In this document: piece by piece, positions 43,417 to 52,319 of the stretch
How positions within the stretch are numbered: position 1 is the stretch's first letter
Layout: the number at the start of each line of letters is the position of its first letter
Assembly: GCA_937891015.1 (NCBI GenBank)
Contig: CALAPY010000061.1
Coordinates: 1-64,000 of the forward strand
DNA from: UBA2108 sp002713215
GTDB taxonomy: Bacteria; Bacteroidota; Bacteroidia; Flavobacteriales_G; Salibacteraceae
Reading direction: 5' to 3'
Length of the DNA: 64,000 nucleotides
The notes under the pieces: generated by a model
Told to the model about the DNA's origin: nothing
Seen by the model: the letters and a program-made list of their open reading frames with translations, nothing else
The model's database searches: none
Program-made: the position numbers and the translations under genes

Positions 43417-43830
43417 ATGTATCCACCTGATTTAGTAGCCCCGATGAAAGAAGAACTTACTTCAGTAGGTTTTAGTGAATTAACATCTGCAAGTGACGTT
43501 GATACCGCTTTGAATAAGGAGGATGGTACCGTTTTGTTGGTTATAAACTCCGTATGTGGTTGTGCTGCAGCAAATGCTCGTCCGGCCGTAAAAATGGCCG
43601 TCGGTCACACTAAAAAACCAGAAGCTTTAACAACGGTTTTTGCAGGGGTTGATCAAGAAGCAACTGCACAGGCTAGAAAACACATGCTTCCTTACCCTCC
43701 GTCTTCTCCATCTATTGCTTTGTTTAAGAATGGAAGGTTGGTTCATTTTATCGAACGTCATCACATCGAAGGAAGACCTGCAGAAATGATTGCCGAGAAT
43801 TTAACTTCGGCTTTCGACGAATTCTGCTAG
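43417..43830 (+). CDS. BrxA/BrxB-family bacilliredoxin (YphP/YqiW)
   Basis: A 137-residue thioredoxin-fold protein. The active-site motif C47-G-C49 (NSVCGCAAANARPAV) is the CGC motif of bacilliredoxins, which remove bacillithiol from mixed disulfides. The N terminus MYPPDLVAPMKEEL and the AVGHTKKPEAL and ERHHIEGR segments match the family closely. Family members occur in many Bacteroidota. Its stop shares the tetranucleotide CTAG (43827-43830) with the stop of the convergent kinase gene. Confidence 0.92.
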   Translation: MYPPDLVAPMKEELTSVGFSELTSASDVDTALNKEDGTVLLVINSVCGCAAANARPAVKMAVGHTKKPEALTTVFAGVDQEATAQARKHMLPYPPSSPSIALFKNGRLVHFIERHHIEGRPAEMIAENLTSAFDEFC

Positions 43831-45764
43831 CCTAAAGGAATACGTACGGTTACCAGGGTTCCGCTATTGGGACTCGGTTCAAAGTTTATTTGTCCCTGAA
43901 AGCTATCTACTCGGCCTTTTAAACTTAAGAGGCCAATTCCGTCTGACTTATTGTTTTTTGGGTCAATACCCACTCCATTGTCTTCAACCACAAGGATAAG
44001 TTGCTTTTTAACCTGCATGAGTTGAATATGTACTTCGCTAGCGTTACTATGAGTAATTATGTTCTTAATCAGTTCCTGAATAATCCTGTAAATACTTACC
44101 TCTAAACGGGGGCTAAGTCTTCTGTCGATTTGAAAGTGTTCAAACCGATACGTTATTTTATCAGGATCGAGGCTTAAGTTTAGCATTTCTTCTATAGCCG
44201 AAATCATTCCTTTTTCCTGGAGAACACGTGGCATCATTCTGTGGCTAATCGAGCGCACATCTGAACTGGTTTCATCAATTAATTTCCCCATTTTTTCATA
44301 TTCTTCCTTTACAGGGCGATCTCCTTTTTTCCATTTGTTGATTGTGTTTTCCCAGCTGAGTTTAACGGCTGCCAGCTGTTGGCCAATGCCATCGTGTAAG
44401 TCCTTGGCAATTTGTTTTCTCTCTTCTTCTGTGGCTTGTATTACAGCTTCACTTCCCTTCTGTCGTTCATTCAGCAAGGCCTTGTTGTGTTTCAATTCCT
44501 GACGTTTTCTAATGGAAAAGAAAAGCAAAAGCCCAAGTAAGATCACCAATACACTTATAACAACTAGCGACTGAATTTGAATATTTCTCCTTTCCAGGTC
44601 TCTTTTCTTGATTTCATTTTCCTGATTAAGCCGTTCAATTTTGGCCTCTTTTCGTTCTACTTCAAATTCTACCTGGAGCTTCTGGAGTTTTTCATTGGTT
44701 TCTTTTTCATAAGCGTGCTTATTGTACTTTTCAAGGGAGTCTTTTAAGGAGCTGGCGAGTTTGTAATTCTTTTCAAAGTCGGCTATTAAAGCTGCATTGC
44801 CGTATAGCTCATTTAATATTCTAATGTACTCACCAGTTTGGGCAATCTCCAACCCATTTTCAATACAGGATTTTGCTTTGCTTATTTCCTTATTATTAAA
44901 ATAGACCAATCCTAAATTATTATACGCACTGGCCAGTCCATACATGTCATCAATTTTCTTTTTAATGTCTATTGACTTCAGTGAATATGCAATTGAACTA
45001 TCTACTTCATCGATTCTGTCGTATATAATTGCGAGGTTGTGATAGGTTTTTGATAATCCATAATTGTCCTTGACCTTCAACCGATAGGGTATGGCTTTCT
45101 TGCCCCAATAAATGGCAGAGTCGGGTGCATTTAAGAAAGTGTATGCCATTGATATGTTATGCATGCTGGCACCGATTCCGTATGTGTTGTCAATTTCCTG
45201 GCGTAACCGAAGTGCTTCTATATGGAGCACAATACTTTTATCGGGGCTGTCCTTATCGTCGTATATAAGTGCAATGTTATTTATTGCATTGGCGAGGCTT
45301 TGAGTGTTTTTAACCCTTCTGAAATAGGCCTCGGAGTTTCGATACCAGATTAAAGCAGAATCCAGTTTTTCCTGGTTCCAATAGATCAACCCAATGTTAT
45401 TTCCAATTTGTGCCTGGGAGAGAGAGTCGTTGATTTCAATTGCGATTTTTCGTGCCTTGAAATAAAGCGATAAGGCACTGTCATTATTTCCCGTAATGTC
45501 TTCGAGAATTCCAGCTACGTTTAGTGCCTTTAGTTTACCGTAGGGGTAATTGGTTTTTCTTGCGTCTTTCAGTGCAATTGAGCACAGTGTTTTAGCAGTA
45601 TCGGGTTCGCTATAAGCATAAGAAAAGGCAACCGACAATTGCTTAAAAATTCGTGTACTATCTTCCTGGGTCCATTTGGCATCAGATGGCCCGACACATC
45701 CAAAAAGGAAAAATGAAAAGAGTATAAACCGACGAACAATCAAGGCAGCAAAATTGCCGCTCAA
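43827..45764 (-). CDS. TPR-containing sensor histidine kinase (HisKA_3 type)
   Basis: A 645-residue kinase. Residues 1-23 form a lipoprotein-like signal (ILFSFFLFGC, C23). Residues about 40-345 hold some seven tetratricopeptide repeats (for example NNIGLIYWNQEKLDSALIWY). A coiled coil follows, then a single helix near 397-417. The dimerisation domain has H457 in KDLHDGIGQQLAAVKL. The ATPase domain has NIITHSNASEVHIQL, VVEDNGVGID and GIGLLSLKGRV. There is no fused receiver. It is the last gene of an operon with an ECF sigma factor and a putative anti-sigma protein. Confidence 0.92.
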   Translation of the reverse strand: MSGNFAALIVRRFILFSFFLFGCVGPSDAKWTQEDSTRIFKQLSVAFSYAYSEPDTAKTLCSIALKDARKTNYPYGKLKALNVAGILEDITGNNDSALSLYFKARKIAIEINDSLSQAQIGNNIGLIYWNQEKLDSALIWYRNSEAYFRRVKNTQSLANAINNIALIYDDKDSPDKSIVLHIEALRLRQEIDNTYGIGASMHNISMAYTFLNAPDSAIYWGKKAIPYRLKVKDNYGLSKTYHNLAIIYDRIDEVDSSIAYSLKSIDIKKKIDDMYGLASAYNNLGLVYFNNKEISKAKSCIENGLEIAQTGEYIRILNELYGNAALIADFEKNYKLASSLKDSLEKYNKHAYEKETNEKLQKLQVEFEVERKEAKIERLNQENEIKKRDLERRNIQIQSLVVISVLVILLGLLLFFSIRKRQELKHNKALLNERQKGSEAVIQATEEERKQIAKDLHDGIGQQLAAVKLSWENTINKWKKGDRPVKEEYEKMGKLIDETSSDVRSISHRMMPRVLQEKGMISAIEEMLNLSLDPDKITYRFEHFQIDRRLSPRLEVSIYRIIQELIKNIITHSNASEVHIQLMQVKKQLILVVEDNGVGIDPKNNKSDGIGLLSLKGRVDSFQGQINFEPSPNSGTLVTVRIPLG

Positions 45765-45775
45765 GTTAATTCAAT

Positions 45776-46219
45776 TTAATTGGGAATGACCAAACTATCA
45801 ATATAAAATTGATTGCTGTCTACGGAACTTTTCTCCAGGCTGTCCGCCATAAGTGGTAAAGAAACATTTACAGAGCTCATATCGCTAAATCCGATTTGAA
45901 CGGTGAAGTATAGAAACATGGAAAAACTGGCTGCATAAGCGAATACTTTCCAGGGCTTTTTATGCCTTAATTCATCCAGCGGAATAATTCCGTTGTGTTT
46001 TGGTTTTTTAGCTGTAACCTTCTCCTCGAACAACGAATCGAGTTTGTTCTTTACAGCATTAGAAGGTTTCTCCGTTTGATGAGAAATGCTGTCAATTATT
46101 TTATTGTTTAAGTGCTCAAAATTTTTCATGTTACCCAGTTGTTCTTCTAATTTCTTAGTTGATTCTTTATCCCTTTCTCCGCTTTCGAAGTTTTCTAATA
46201 AGTCGTATAAATCTTTCAT
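45776..46219 (-). CDS. Putative anti-sigma factor, single-pass membrane protein
   Basis: A 147-residue protein with a charged cytoplasmic N-terminal region (residues 1-90), one hydrophobic segment near 93-110 (KVFAYAASFSMFLYFTVQIGF) and a short outer tail of about 35 residues. It starts 11 bases after the ECF sigma factor and ends 11 bases before the kinase gene. Position and topology suggest it binds the sigma factor, although no classical zinc anti-sigma motif (HxxxCxxC) is present. The function is inferred from context only. Confidence 0.55.
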   Translation of the reverse strand: MKDLYDLLENFESGERDKESTKKLEEQLGNMKNFEHLNNKIIDSISHQTEKPSNAVKNKLDSLFEEKVTAKKPKHNGIIPLDELRHKKPWKVFAYAASFSMFLYFTVQIGFSDMSSVNVSLPLMADSLEKSSVDSNQFYIDSLVIPN

Positions 46220-46230
46220 ATCAATCAGTA

Positions 46231-46818
46231 TTAAATATTGGGTTTAAACTCTGATAGTTCGTTACACAAATATTTTTTCACATAGAACAATCGTGACTTG
46301 ATTGTTCCCTCCTTTACTCCCTGAATATTAGCAATTTCATGAATGGCGAAGCCTTCTTTGTACTTCAATATAAATGCGGCCTTTTTATCAGGATCAATCT
46401 TTAGCAAACAGGCGTTAAGTTTCTCAGAAAACAATTGTTCTTCGGTCACAGCATCAGGGCTATTGCCATTTACCCTTATATTTTCTGTGTCGGCGTCCCG
46501 GCTCATAATTTGTCGAACCTGTATTTTCTTGTATTCGTTTTTTACCATGTTGTGTGCTACACTATAGATCCATGGTTTAAACTGCCTCGATAGGTCGAAG
46601 TAATTCGACTTTTCGAAAAGCCTCATGAAAATATCCTGTAAAAAGTCTTCGCATTTTTCACGATCTCTTCCAAGCATTTTCATGAAAAAGGAGAAAAGAG
46701 GGTCGCTGTATCTGCGATACAACTCATCAAACGCTGGCTTTTCTCCAGCACCCATTCGCTCTACTAATCCTTCATCAGATTCTTGCGTTACGTTCTTCAT
46801 TTCTGTTTGGATGTTCAT
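46231..46818 (-). CDS. ECF RNA polymerase sigma factor
   Basis: A sigma-70-family protein of about 195 residues. Region 2 covers about 20-90 (AFDELYRRYSDPLFSFFMKM ... PWIYSVAHNMVKNEYKK). Region 4 covers about 130-185 (FILKYKEGFAIHEIANIQGVKEGTIKSRLFYVKK), a helix-turn-helix for the -35 element. I start at ATG 46818, which has an AAAGGTG purine stretch upstream; a GTG at 46830 is also possible. It leads the operon with the membrane protein and the TPR kinase. Confidence 0.92.
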   Translation of the reverse strand: MNIQTEMKNVTQESDEGLVERMGAGEKPAFDELYRRYSDPLFSFFMKMLGRDREKCEDFLQDIFMRLFEKSNYFDLSRQFKPWIYSVAHNMVKNEYKKIQVRQIMSRDADTENIRVNGNSPDAVTEEQLFSEKLNACLLKIDPDKKAAFILKYKEGFAIHEIANIQGVKEGTIKSRLFYVKKYLCNELSEFKPNI

Positions 46819-46935
46819 AGTCTGGTACACCTTTAGAATTCAAAAGTTCATTATCTGTTCTGATTAACCTGTTAACGCCTGTTAATCAGTAGAGAAGGTC
46901 TGTTAAATCATAGGTTCGATCTTGGGTATCTGATT

Positions 46936-46980
46936 TTGGATGTTAGACATCAAACATCTAATATCCAACATCCAATGTTA
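46936..46980. repeat. 7-bp degenerate tandem repeat and palindrome upstream of the cation exporter
   Basis: From 46946 to about 46980 a 7-base unit (roughly AACATCY) recurs about four times with changes. Overlapping it, TTGGATGTTAGA (46936-46947) and TCTAATATCCAA (46957-46968) are inverted copies matching at 11 of 12 positions. The site ends 15 bases before the -7 element of the cation exporter and may be an operator for a metal-responsive regulator, or simply a low-complexity repeat. Confidence 0.45.
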
Positions 46981-46982
46981 CC

Positions 46983-46990
46983 TACCTTTG
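46983..46990 (+). promoter_or_regulatory. -7 promoter element of the cation exporter gene
   Basis: TACCTTTG, four bases before the ATG at 46995, so the transcript is probably leaderless or nearly so. Confidence 0.6.
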
Positions 46991-46994
46991 CTCC

Positions 46995-47939
46995 ATGGCA
47001 CATCACCATTCTCACGAGCACTCCCATGGCGAACATGGCCACATTCATCCGGTGACTAAAAACTTAAAGGTTGCCTTCGTTCTTAATTTTTCGTTTACCA
47101 TTATTGAATTCATTGGGGGATTATTGACTAACTCGATGGCCATTTTATCGGATGCCATTCACGATCTTGGAGATTCCATTGCCATTGGTTCGGCGCTTTA
47201 TTTTGAAAAGACCTCCGAAAAGAAAAGAGATTTCAATTTCAGCTATGGCTACCGTCGGTTTTCTACCCTGGCGGCGCTTTTAAACATTGTCATTCTTACC
47301 ACAGGTTCCGTAGTTATTATTTATGAAACCATTCCCCGATTGTTGCAACCTCAGGCAGTTCATTCCCAGGGAATGATGGCCCTGGCGGTTTTGGGTGTAG
47401 TTATGAACGGGATTGCTGTATTGCGATTAAAAAATAATAGCGATTCGTTAAACAATAAGACCGTAATGCTCCACTTGCTGGAAGATGCCATTGGTTGGGT
47501 GGCCGTTTTGGTTGGGGCCCTTGTTATTGAACTAACTGGATGGATAATCATTGACCCCTTGCTTTCCATTGGGATTGCTCTGTTTATTCTGTACAATGCA
47601 TTAAAAAACTTCCAAAAAGTGAAAGGCATATTTATGCAGGCTGTTCCAAACCACATTAATTATAAGGAGATAGAAGAGCGTATTGAGAAGATTGTAGACA
47701 TAAAAGAAGTGCACGATATACACATATGGAGCCTGGATGGAGAATTCAACATTGCCAGTTTGCACCTGGTGCTTAAAAGAGAATTGGCCAACTACAACAT
47801 TGAAGATGTCAAAAAGAAGGTGAGAGAAGTGTTTGCCGAATCTGGGATTAACCACGTAACTATTGAATTGGAAGGTCCCGAAGAAAATTGTGAAATGGAC
47901 GATTGTACACCAACCAATTCTGAAATAGTAGAACAATAA
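46995..47939 (+). CDS. Cation diffusion facilitator (CzcD/ZnT-type) metal exporter
   Basis: A 314-residue inner-membrane antiporter. The His-rich N terminus (MAHHHSHEHSHGEHGHIH) is typical of zinc/cobalt exporters. Six helices span about 25-215. The metal site lies in helices 2 and 5 (SDAIHDLGDSIAIG and HLLEDAIGWVAVLVG). The cytoplasmic C-terminal domain contains EVHDIHIWSLDGEFNIASLHL and ends with a Cys-containing acidic tail (NCEMDDC). It lacks a neighbouring metal regulator, but a palindrome precedes the promoter. Zn2+ is the likeliest substrate. Confidence 0.93.
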   Translation: MAHHHSHEHSHGEHGHIHPVTKNLKVAFVLNFSFTIIEFIGGLLTNSMAILSDAIHDLGDSIAIGSALYFEKTSEKKRDFNFSYGYRRFSTLAALLNIVILTTGSVVIIYETIPRLLQPQAVHSQGMMALAVLGVVMNGIAVLRLKNNSDSLNNKTVMLHLLEDAIGWVAVLVGALVIELTGWIIIDPLLSIGIALFILYNALKNFQKVKGIFMQAVPNHINYKEIEERIEKIVDIKEVHDIHIWSLDGEFNIASLHLVLKRELANYNIEDVKKKVREVFAESGINHVTIELEGPEENCEMDDCTPTNSEIVEQ

Positions 47940-47953
47940 AAAGTGAGAGCGTT

Positions 47954-48205
47954 TTAATCGGTTGTCGAGCCTTGTTCTTTTGGTCCTGGCTCAACCAATG
48001 TAGAATCTTTGCCAAAATGCTCTGCAGCCGTAGAATTCAAAAATTTGGTTTGAGCTCGTCTTAAGCTTTCAATATTCTCGCGTTGCTCTTTTGCGTTAAT
48101 GAAGTTGTTGATTTGAAGTACTATTAAACTGATAATGAGTCCAATGAACAAACTAAAAATAACCCAAAGCTTAAGGTTAGTAGATTTATCCAGTCCAGTA
48201 CTCAT
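47954..48205 (-). CDS. Small single-pass membrane protein
   Basis: An 83-residue protein of unknown function. One hydrophobic helix lies at residues about 13-33 (LWVIFSLFIGLIISLIVLQI), followed by a charged, coiled-coil-like stretch (NAKEQRENIESLRRAQTKFL) and a polar tail. It is convergent with the cation exporter, 14 bases away. The even spread of charges and the plausible topology support coding; no family is recognised. Confidence 0.5.
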   Translation of the reverse strand: MSTGLDKSTNLKLWVIFSLFIGLIISLIVLQINNFINAKEQRENIESLRRAQTKFLNSTAAEHFGKDSTLVEPGPKEQGSTTD

Positions 48206-48326
48206 TTAATCAAATTTATTTGCTCAATATCTAAAATCTAAAGTAGAAATACAAAGTAACGCATAATTACTGGGATTTAGCCATTTGTAAACAGCCATTT
48301 GTTATAATTAACGACCCATTTTAATC

Positions 48327-48334
48327 TATTTTTG
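48327..48334 (+). promoter_or_regulatory. -7 promoter element of the DUF4136 lipoprotein gene
   Basis: TATTTTTG fits TAnnTTTG and lies 16 bases before the ATG at 48351. Confidence 0.55.
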
Positions 48335-48350
48335 AACCAAACTATTTAAA

Positions 48351-48974
48351 ATGAAGAACCTCTTAATTGTACTTGGATATGCATTGCTGATTAGCTCCTG
48401 TGCCAAGTATCCTGCAGACTCGGTCACTACAGAAGAAAATGACATAATTGGGTCTCTTTATAATCAAAATACAAATTTTAGCTCGTATTCGACATTTGCC
48501 ATTGTTGATAGTGTTCTTCTAATCAAAAGAGGAGCAGGAGAACCAGAACCAGATACAGGCTATTTTCGATACAGTGATCGAATGATAAGTTTAATTTCTC
48601 AGAACATGGTTTCTCGAGGATATACCAGGGTTTCAAAGGATTCTACGCCTGATTTGGGCATTGATGTTTCTGTGCTTAACGATGCGAACATTGGTTCGTA
48701 TACTTATTGGGGAGGTTACCCTGGATATTGGGGTTGGTACGGATATTCATACTGGTACGGCTGGCCTTCAACCACTTACTATAAGTATGAAATTGGAACA
48801 GTTGTGATCAATATGATTGACCTTCAAAACAGAAATGACGTTGACAAGGAATTGACCGTTGTTTGGAACAACGTGGCTGCTGGATTGGTAGCATCTTCCA
48901 GCAATTACAACACGAGTCGGATCGACCGGGCAATTAATATCATGTTTGAACAATCACCTTACGTAAAAAAATAG
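48351..48974 (+). CDS. DUF4136 lipoprotein
   Basis: A 207-residue lipoprotein with a lipobox (LISSC, C17). The mature part matches DUF4136, a family of small envelope lipoproteins: NFSSYSTFAIVDS near residue 45, an ISQNMVSRGYTRV segment near 90, a Trp/Tyr/Gly-rich centre (YWGGYPGYWGWYGYSYWYG) and a final KELTVVWNNVAAGLV strand. It is followed 4 bases later by a barrel protein, probably in the same operon. The family's function is unknown. Confidence 0.85.
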   Translation: MKNLLIVLGYALLISSCAKYPADSVTTEENDIIGSLYNQNTNFSSYSTFAIVDSVLLIKRGAGEPEPDTGYFRYSDRMISLISQNMVSRGYTRVSKDSTPDLGIDVSVLNDANIGSYTYWGGYPGYWGWYGYSYWYGWPSTTYYKYEIGTVVINMIDLQNRNDVDKELTVVWNNVAAGLVASSSNYNTSRIDRAINIMFEQSPYVKK

Positions 48975-48978
48975 AGCT

Positions 48979-49584
48979 ATGAAAAGAATTGTTGTTATTA
49001 TACTGGCAGTTGCCTCGTTCAGCTTTATTGGAAAAGCTCAAGGGTCCAGCGACCTTCAACTTTCAATGAATTATAACATTGGCATTCCAATGGGAGACTT
49101 TACCGATTACATTAATCAGGCAAGTTTTAGAGGAATGAACCTACAGGTCGATTATTATTTATCTGATAAATTGGCCATTGGGGCTTCAATTGGCTGGAAC
49201 GGGTTTTATCAAAAGAAAGCTCGTGAGAGTTATGAATTTGGTGGAGGAGCAATTAACGCTGTGCGCTACAATTATCTCTACCAGTTGCCCCTTTATTTGA
49301 AGGTGCAATACATAATTAGTGATGAAGGGAATATTATGCCTTATGTTGCACTTGCAGCTGGAGGACACTATATAGAACATGAAACTTACCTGGGATATGT
49401 TGGTTTTGCTGACGATTCTTGGAGCTTTGGAACAGCCCCGGAATTGGGTGCTTTAATGATGTTGGGCCAATCGGGTTGGCATTTTAAACTATCTGCTCAG
49501 TATCACCTCACATTCTACAATAGAAACAACATTGGAACCATTCAGAACCTGGGGATTAATATGGGTTTCAATTACGATTTTTAA
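48979..49584 (+). CDS. Outer-membrane beta-barrel (porin-like) protein
   Basis: A 201-residue protein with a signal peptide (residues 1-20, ending GKAQ). The rest has alternating strands and short turns with a Gly-rich pattern, such as LAIGASIGWNGFYQKK, IMPYVALAAGGHYIEHE and a C-terminal NLGINMGFNYDF ending in Phe, as outer-membrane barrels often do. It resembles OmpW/PF13505-type 8-strand barrels. It is in an operon with the DUF4136 lipoprotein upstream and the flavoprotein 5 bases downstream. Confidence 0.75.
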   Translation: MKRIVVIILAVASFSFIGKAQGSSDLQLSMNYNIGIPMGDFTDYINQASFRGMNLQVDYYLSDKLAIGASIGWNGFYQKKARESYEFGGGAINAVRYNYLYQLPLYLKVQYIISDEGNIMPYVALAAGGHYIEHETYLGYVGFADDSWSFGTAPELGALMMLGQSGWHFKLSAQYHLTFYNRNNIGTIQNLGINMGFNYDF

Positions 49585-49589
49585 GTTCC

Positions 49590-51152
49590 TTGGTTAAGGA
49601 AATAGAAGTCGCCCTTACGCCTGAGGGAGCTACCCATCCTAAAGTTCGATTGGCCAAGTGCACTAAAATTCTTGGTGTTTCGGAATCCGAAATAAAACAC
49701 ATTGAAATTCTTCGGCGTTCGATTGATGCCAGAAAGTATCCAACCAAAATTCGACTGCGCTGCCTGGTTTTTGTCAACGAAGAAAAACCCGATGAAAAAG
49801 AAATAGAGCTAGACTATAAAAACGTTTCCAATAAAAAGAGGGTCAACATTATAGGTTCGGGGCCAGCGGGATTATTTGCCGCTTTACGGCTAATTGAGTT
49901 GGGGTTTAAACCAATAGTGTTAGAGCGGGGAAAGGATGTATCGAACCGGAGAAAAGACTTAAGCATTTTACATCGGAAGCATGAGGTAAATCCGGATTCC
50001 AATTATTGCTTTGGCGAAGGCGGAGCAGGAACATACTCCGATGGTAAGCTCTACACAAGAAGTAAAAAGAGAGGGAACTTAAAGCGCATACTGGACATTT
50101 TGGTGGCCTTTGGATCTACCGAAGATATTCTTATTGATGCTCACCCGCACATTGGCACCAACAAGTTGCCTAAGATTATTGCCAGCATGAGGAAAACTAT
50201 TCTGCAATCGGGGGGTGAGTTTCATTTTGAAACGCGAATAGAAGATTTGGAAATTAGATCAGGTAAGGTTGTTTCTGTGATAGACCAGAACCAAAATAAA
50301 TTTGAGGCAGAAGCAACTGTATTGGCAACCGGGCATTCGGCACGGGATATATACTATTTGTTAGACCGTAAAGGGCTTTCGTTAGAAGCCAAGTCCTTTG
50401 CCATGGGTGTTCGAATTGAACATCCTCAGCCCCTCATAGATTCTATTCAATATCATTGTGGTCCGCAGCGAGAGAGGCATTTGCCTTCTGCCTCGTACTC
50501 ATTGGTACACCAGGTTAAAGACCGTGGAGTGTATTCTTTTTGCATGTGTCCAGGTGGTTTTGTGGTGCCTGCGGCAACCACATCGGGTGAAGTAGTTGTT
50601 AACGGTATGAGTACTTCAACCCGGGATTCGAGGTATGCCAATTCGGGTATGGTGGTTGCCATAGACATAGAGGACCTCAGGCTCAAGAAGAAATACGGGG
50701 TTTTTGCAGGCCTTGAATATCAAAAACAACTGGAACAACTGGCCTGGGAACAAGGGGGCAAAACGCAAACGGCTCCGGCCCAGCGTATGGTTGATTTTGT
50801 GAATGGAAAACACAGCACAATGCTAAATGGCTGTTCCTACATTCCCGGAATAACGTCATCGGACCTGCACGACTGGCTTCCCGATCACATTGGAAAAAGG
50901 CTAAAACATGCTTTCAGGGCTTTTGGTAAAAAGATGAAAGGATACTATACCAACGAAGCTCAACTATTGGGTGTGGAATCGAGAACCTCTTCACCGGTTC
51001 GAATTCCCAGGGATAACAAGACGCTTCAGCATCCCGATTGCGAAGGGTTGTTTCCCAGTGGGGAAGGTGGTGGCTATGCCGGGGGTATCGTTTCAGCGGC
51101 CATGGATGGGGAGCGATGTGCTGAGGCGGTTGTAAGTTATTTAGAAGTTTAG
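49590..51152 (+). CDS. COG2509-type FAD-dependent oxidoreductase
   Basis: A 520-residue flavoprotein of the uncharacterised COG2509 family. An N-terminal domain of about 85 residues precedes the dinucleotide-binding motif IGSGPAGLFAALRL (near residues 88-101). The family segments GEGGAGTYSDGKLYTRSK, GTNKLPKIIASMR, ATGHSARDIYYLL and the C-terminal GLFPSGEGGGYAGGIVSAAMDG are all present. The start is TTG at 49590, 5 bases after the barrel gene; no better start is seen. The reaction is unknown; a cytoplasmic reductase is likely. Confidence 0.88.
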   Translation: MVKEIEVALTPEGATHPKVRLAKCTKILGVSESEIKHIEILRRSIDARKYPTKIRLRCLVFVNEEKPDEKEIELDYKNVSNKKRVNIIGSGPAGLFAALRLIELGFKPIVLERGKDVSNRRKDLSILHRKHEVNPDSNYCFGEGGAGTYSDGKLYTRSKKRGNLKRILDILVAFGSTEDILIDAHPHIGTNKLPKIIASMRKTILQSGGEFHFETRIEDLEIRSGKVVSVIDQNQNKFEAEATVLATGHSARDIYYLLDRKGLSLEAKSFAMGVRIEHPQPLIDSIQYHCGPQRERHLPSASYSLVHQVKDRGVYSFCMCPGGFVVPAATTSGEVVVNGMSTSTRDSRYANSGMVVAIDIEDLRLKKKYGVFAGLEYQKQLEQLAWEQGGKTQTAPAQRMVDFVNGKHSTMLNGCSYIPGITSSDLHDWLPDHIGKRLKHAFRAFGKKMKGYYTNEAQLLGVESRTSSPVRIPRDNKTLQHPDCEGLFPSGEGGGYAGGIVSAAMDGERCAEAVVSYLEV

Positions 51153-51260
51153 CCCACCTTTTTCGATCTAAAACCTTAAAAAACTCTCCTGTTTTCTTGA
51201 AAACTTTTCTTATTACCTGAGTAACCGATGCTGTATTTTCGTCAGCAAACAAAGACCCCC

Positions 51261-52319
51261 ATGATTGAAATTTCAGAAGCCCAATTGGCACAACTTTCTG
51301 TACACACGGTTGGCAATAAATCGAAGGAAGAAGGGTATACTTCATCGGCAGGATTGTATGAATTGGATGACGAATTAGAGAACATCCTGTTTGGTTATTT
51401 TCTTAGGCCTTTTAAGGGAGATGAAACCTATAAGCTGAGTCATGATTCCGATCTAAACCTAAACGAGATTTATTCCTATTGCAAGGTGATGTTTCAGGAG
51501 CCGGAGAAATTTCATTTGTATAGCGTCAATATTCTAAAACATTTATACAACCAAAGCGAACACCCCCACATAAAAAGGGGAGAGGTATACATTGTTCACT
51601 TTCGGGATATTATTTTGGAGGGTGAGCCCGTGGAAGCCATCGGAATTTTTAAATCGGAGAAGAAAGACATTTTTTTACGAGCGAGGGATAAAAAGAACTT
51701 TGTGATGCTCGATGTGGAGCAGGGTATCGACGTTAAAAAACTGGACAAGGGATGTTTGATTTTTAATACGGAAGAAGAAAGTGGATATAGGGTTATGGTA
51801 GTAGACCAAAACAACTACGACACCCACTACTGGATGGATCACTTCCTAGGAGTTAAGCCCGATAAAAATGAAGTCTTCTTGACCTCGAATGTCATTAATC
51901 TGTGTAAGGACTTTTCTAAGAAGGTAGTGGCTGTAGAAGACAATGCCCAGGAGGAGGCTTTATTTATGGCCAAGTCGGTAGACTATTTTCAAAAAAATGA
52001 GCAGTTTGATGTGGAAACCTTTGCCGAAACGGTAATAGGGGGTGAGGAAGCACCAGCTCGGGTGGCACAGTTTCAGGACTTTAAAAATGTTTACGAAAAG
52101 GAACGCGAATTAGAACCGATGGACGACTTTGAAATTGTTCCGCAGACCGTTGTTAAAGAGAAACGAAAGATTAAAAACTCAATTGATCTCGACACCAACA
52201 TTCAGATAAAAATGAACTTCAATGACCTGGAGTCGGGAAAGCGATTTATTGAGCGTGGATACGACCCAGCTAAGGAAATGTACTATTACAAGGTATACTT
52301 CAACCATGAAAAAAAATAA
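51261..52319 (+). CDS. Nucleoid-associated protein (NdpA/YejK-like)
   Basis: A 352-residue protein of the 37-kDa nucleoid-associated family. The start is ATG 51261 (MIEISEAQLAQLSVHTVGNK), the usual family N terminus; an ATG at 51228 is in frame. Family features include a VGNKSKEEG turn, a LYELDDELENILFGYFLRPFK segment and HYWMDHFLGVKPD near 190. Its homologues bind the nucleoid, with an unclear role; some nuclease-defence systems carry relatives. The last 14 bases overlap the small membrane protein gene. Confidence 0.85.
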   Translation: MIEISEAQLAQLSVHTVGNKSKEEGYTSSAGLYELDDELENILFGYFLRPFKGDETYKLSHDSDLNLNEIYSYCKVMFQEPEKFHLYSVNILKHLYNQSEHPHIKRGEVYIVHFRDIILEGEPVEAIGIFKSEKKDIFLRARDKKNFVMLDVEQGIDVKKLDKGCLIFNTEEESGYRVMVVDQNNYDTHYWMDHFLGVKPDKNEVFLTSNVINLCKDFSKKVVAVEDNAQEEALFMAKSVDYFQKNEQFDVETFAETVIGGEEAPARVAQFQDFKNVYEKERELEPMDDFEIVPQTVVKEKRKIKNSIDLDTNIQIKMNFNDLESGKRFIERGYDPAKEMYYYKVYFNHEKK

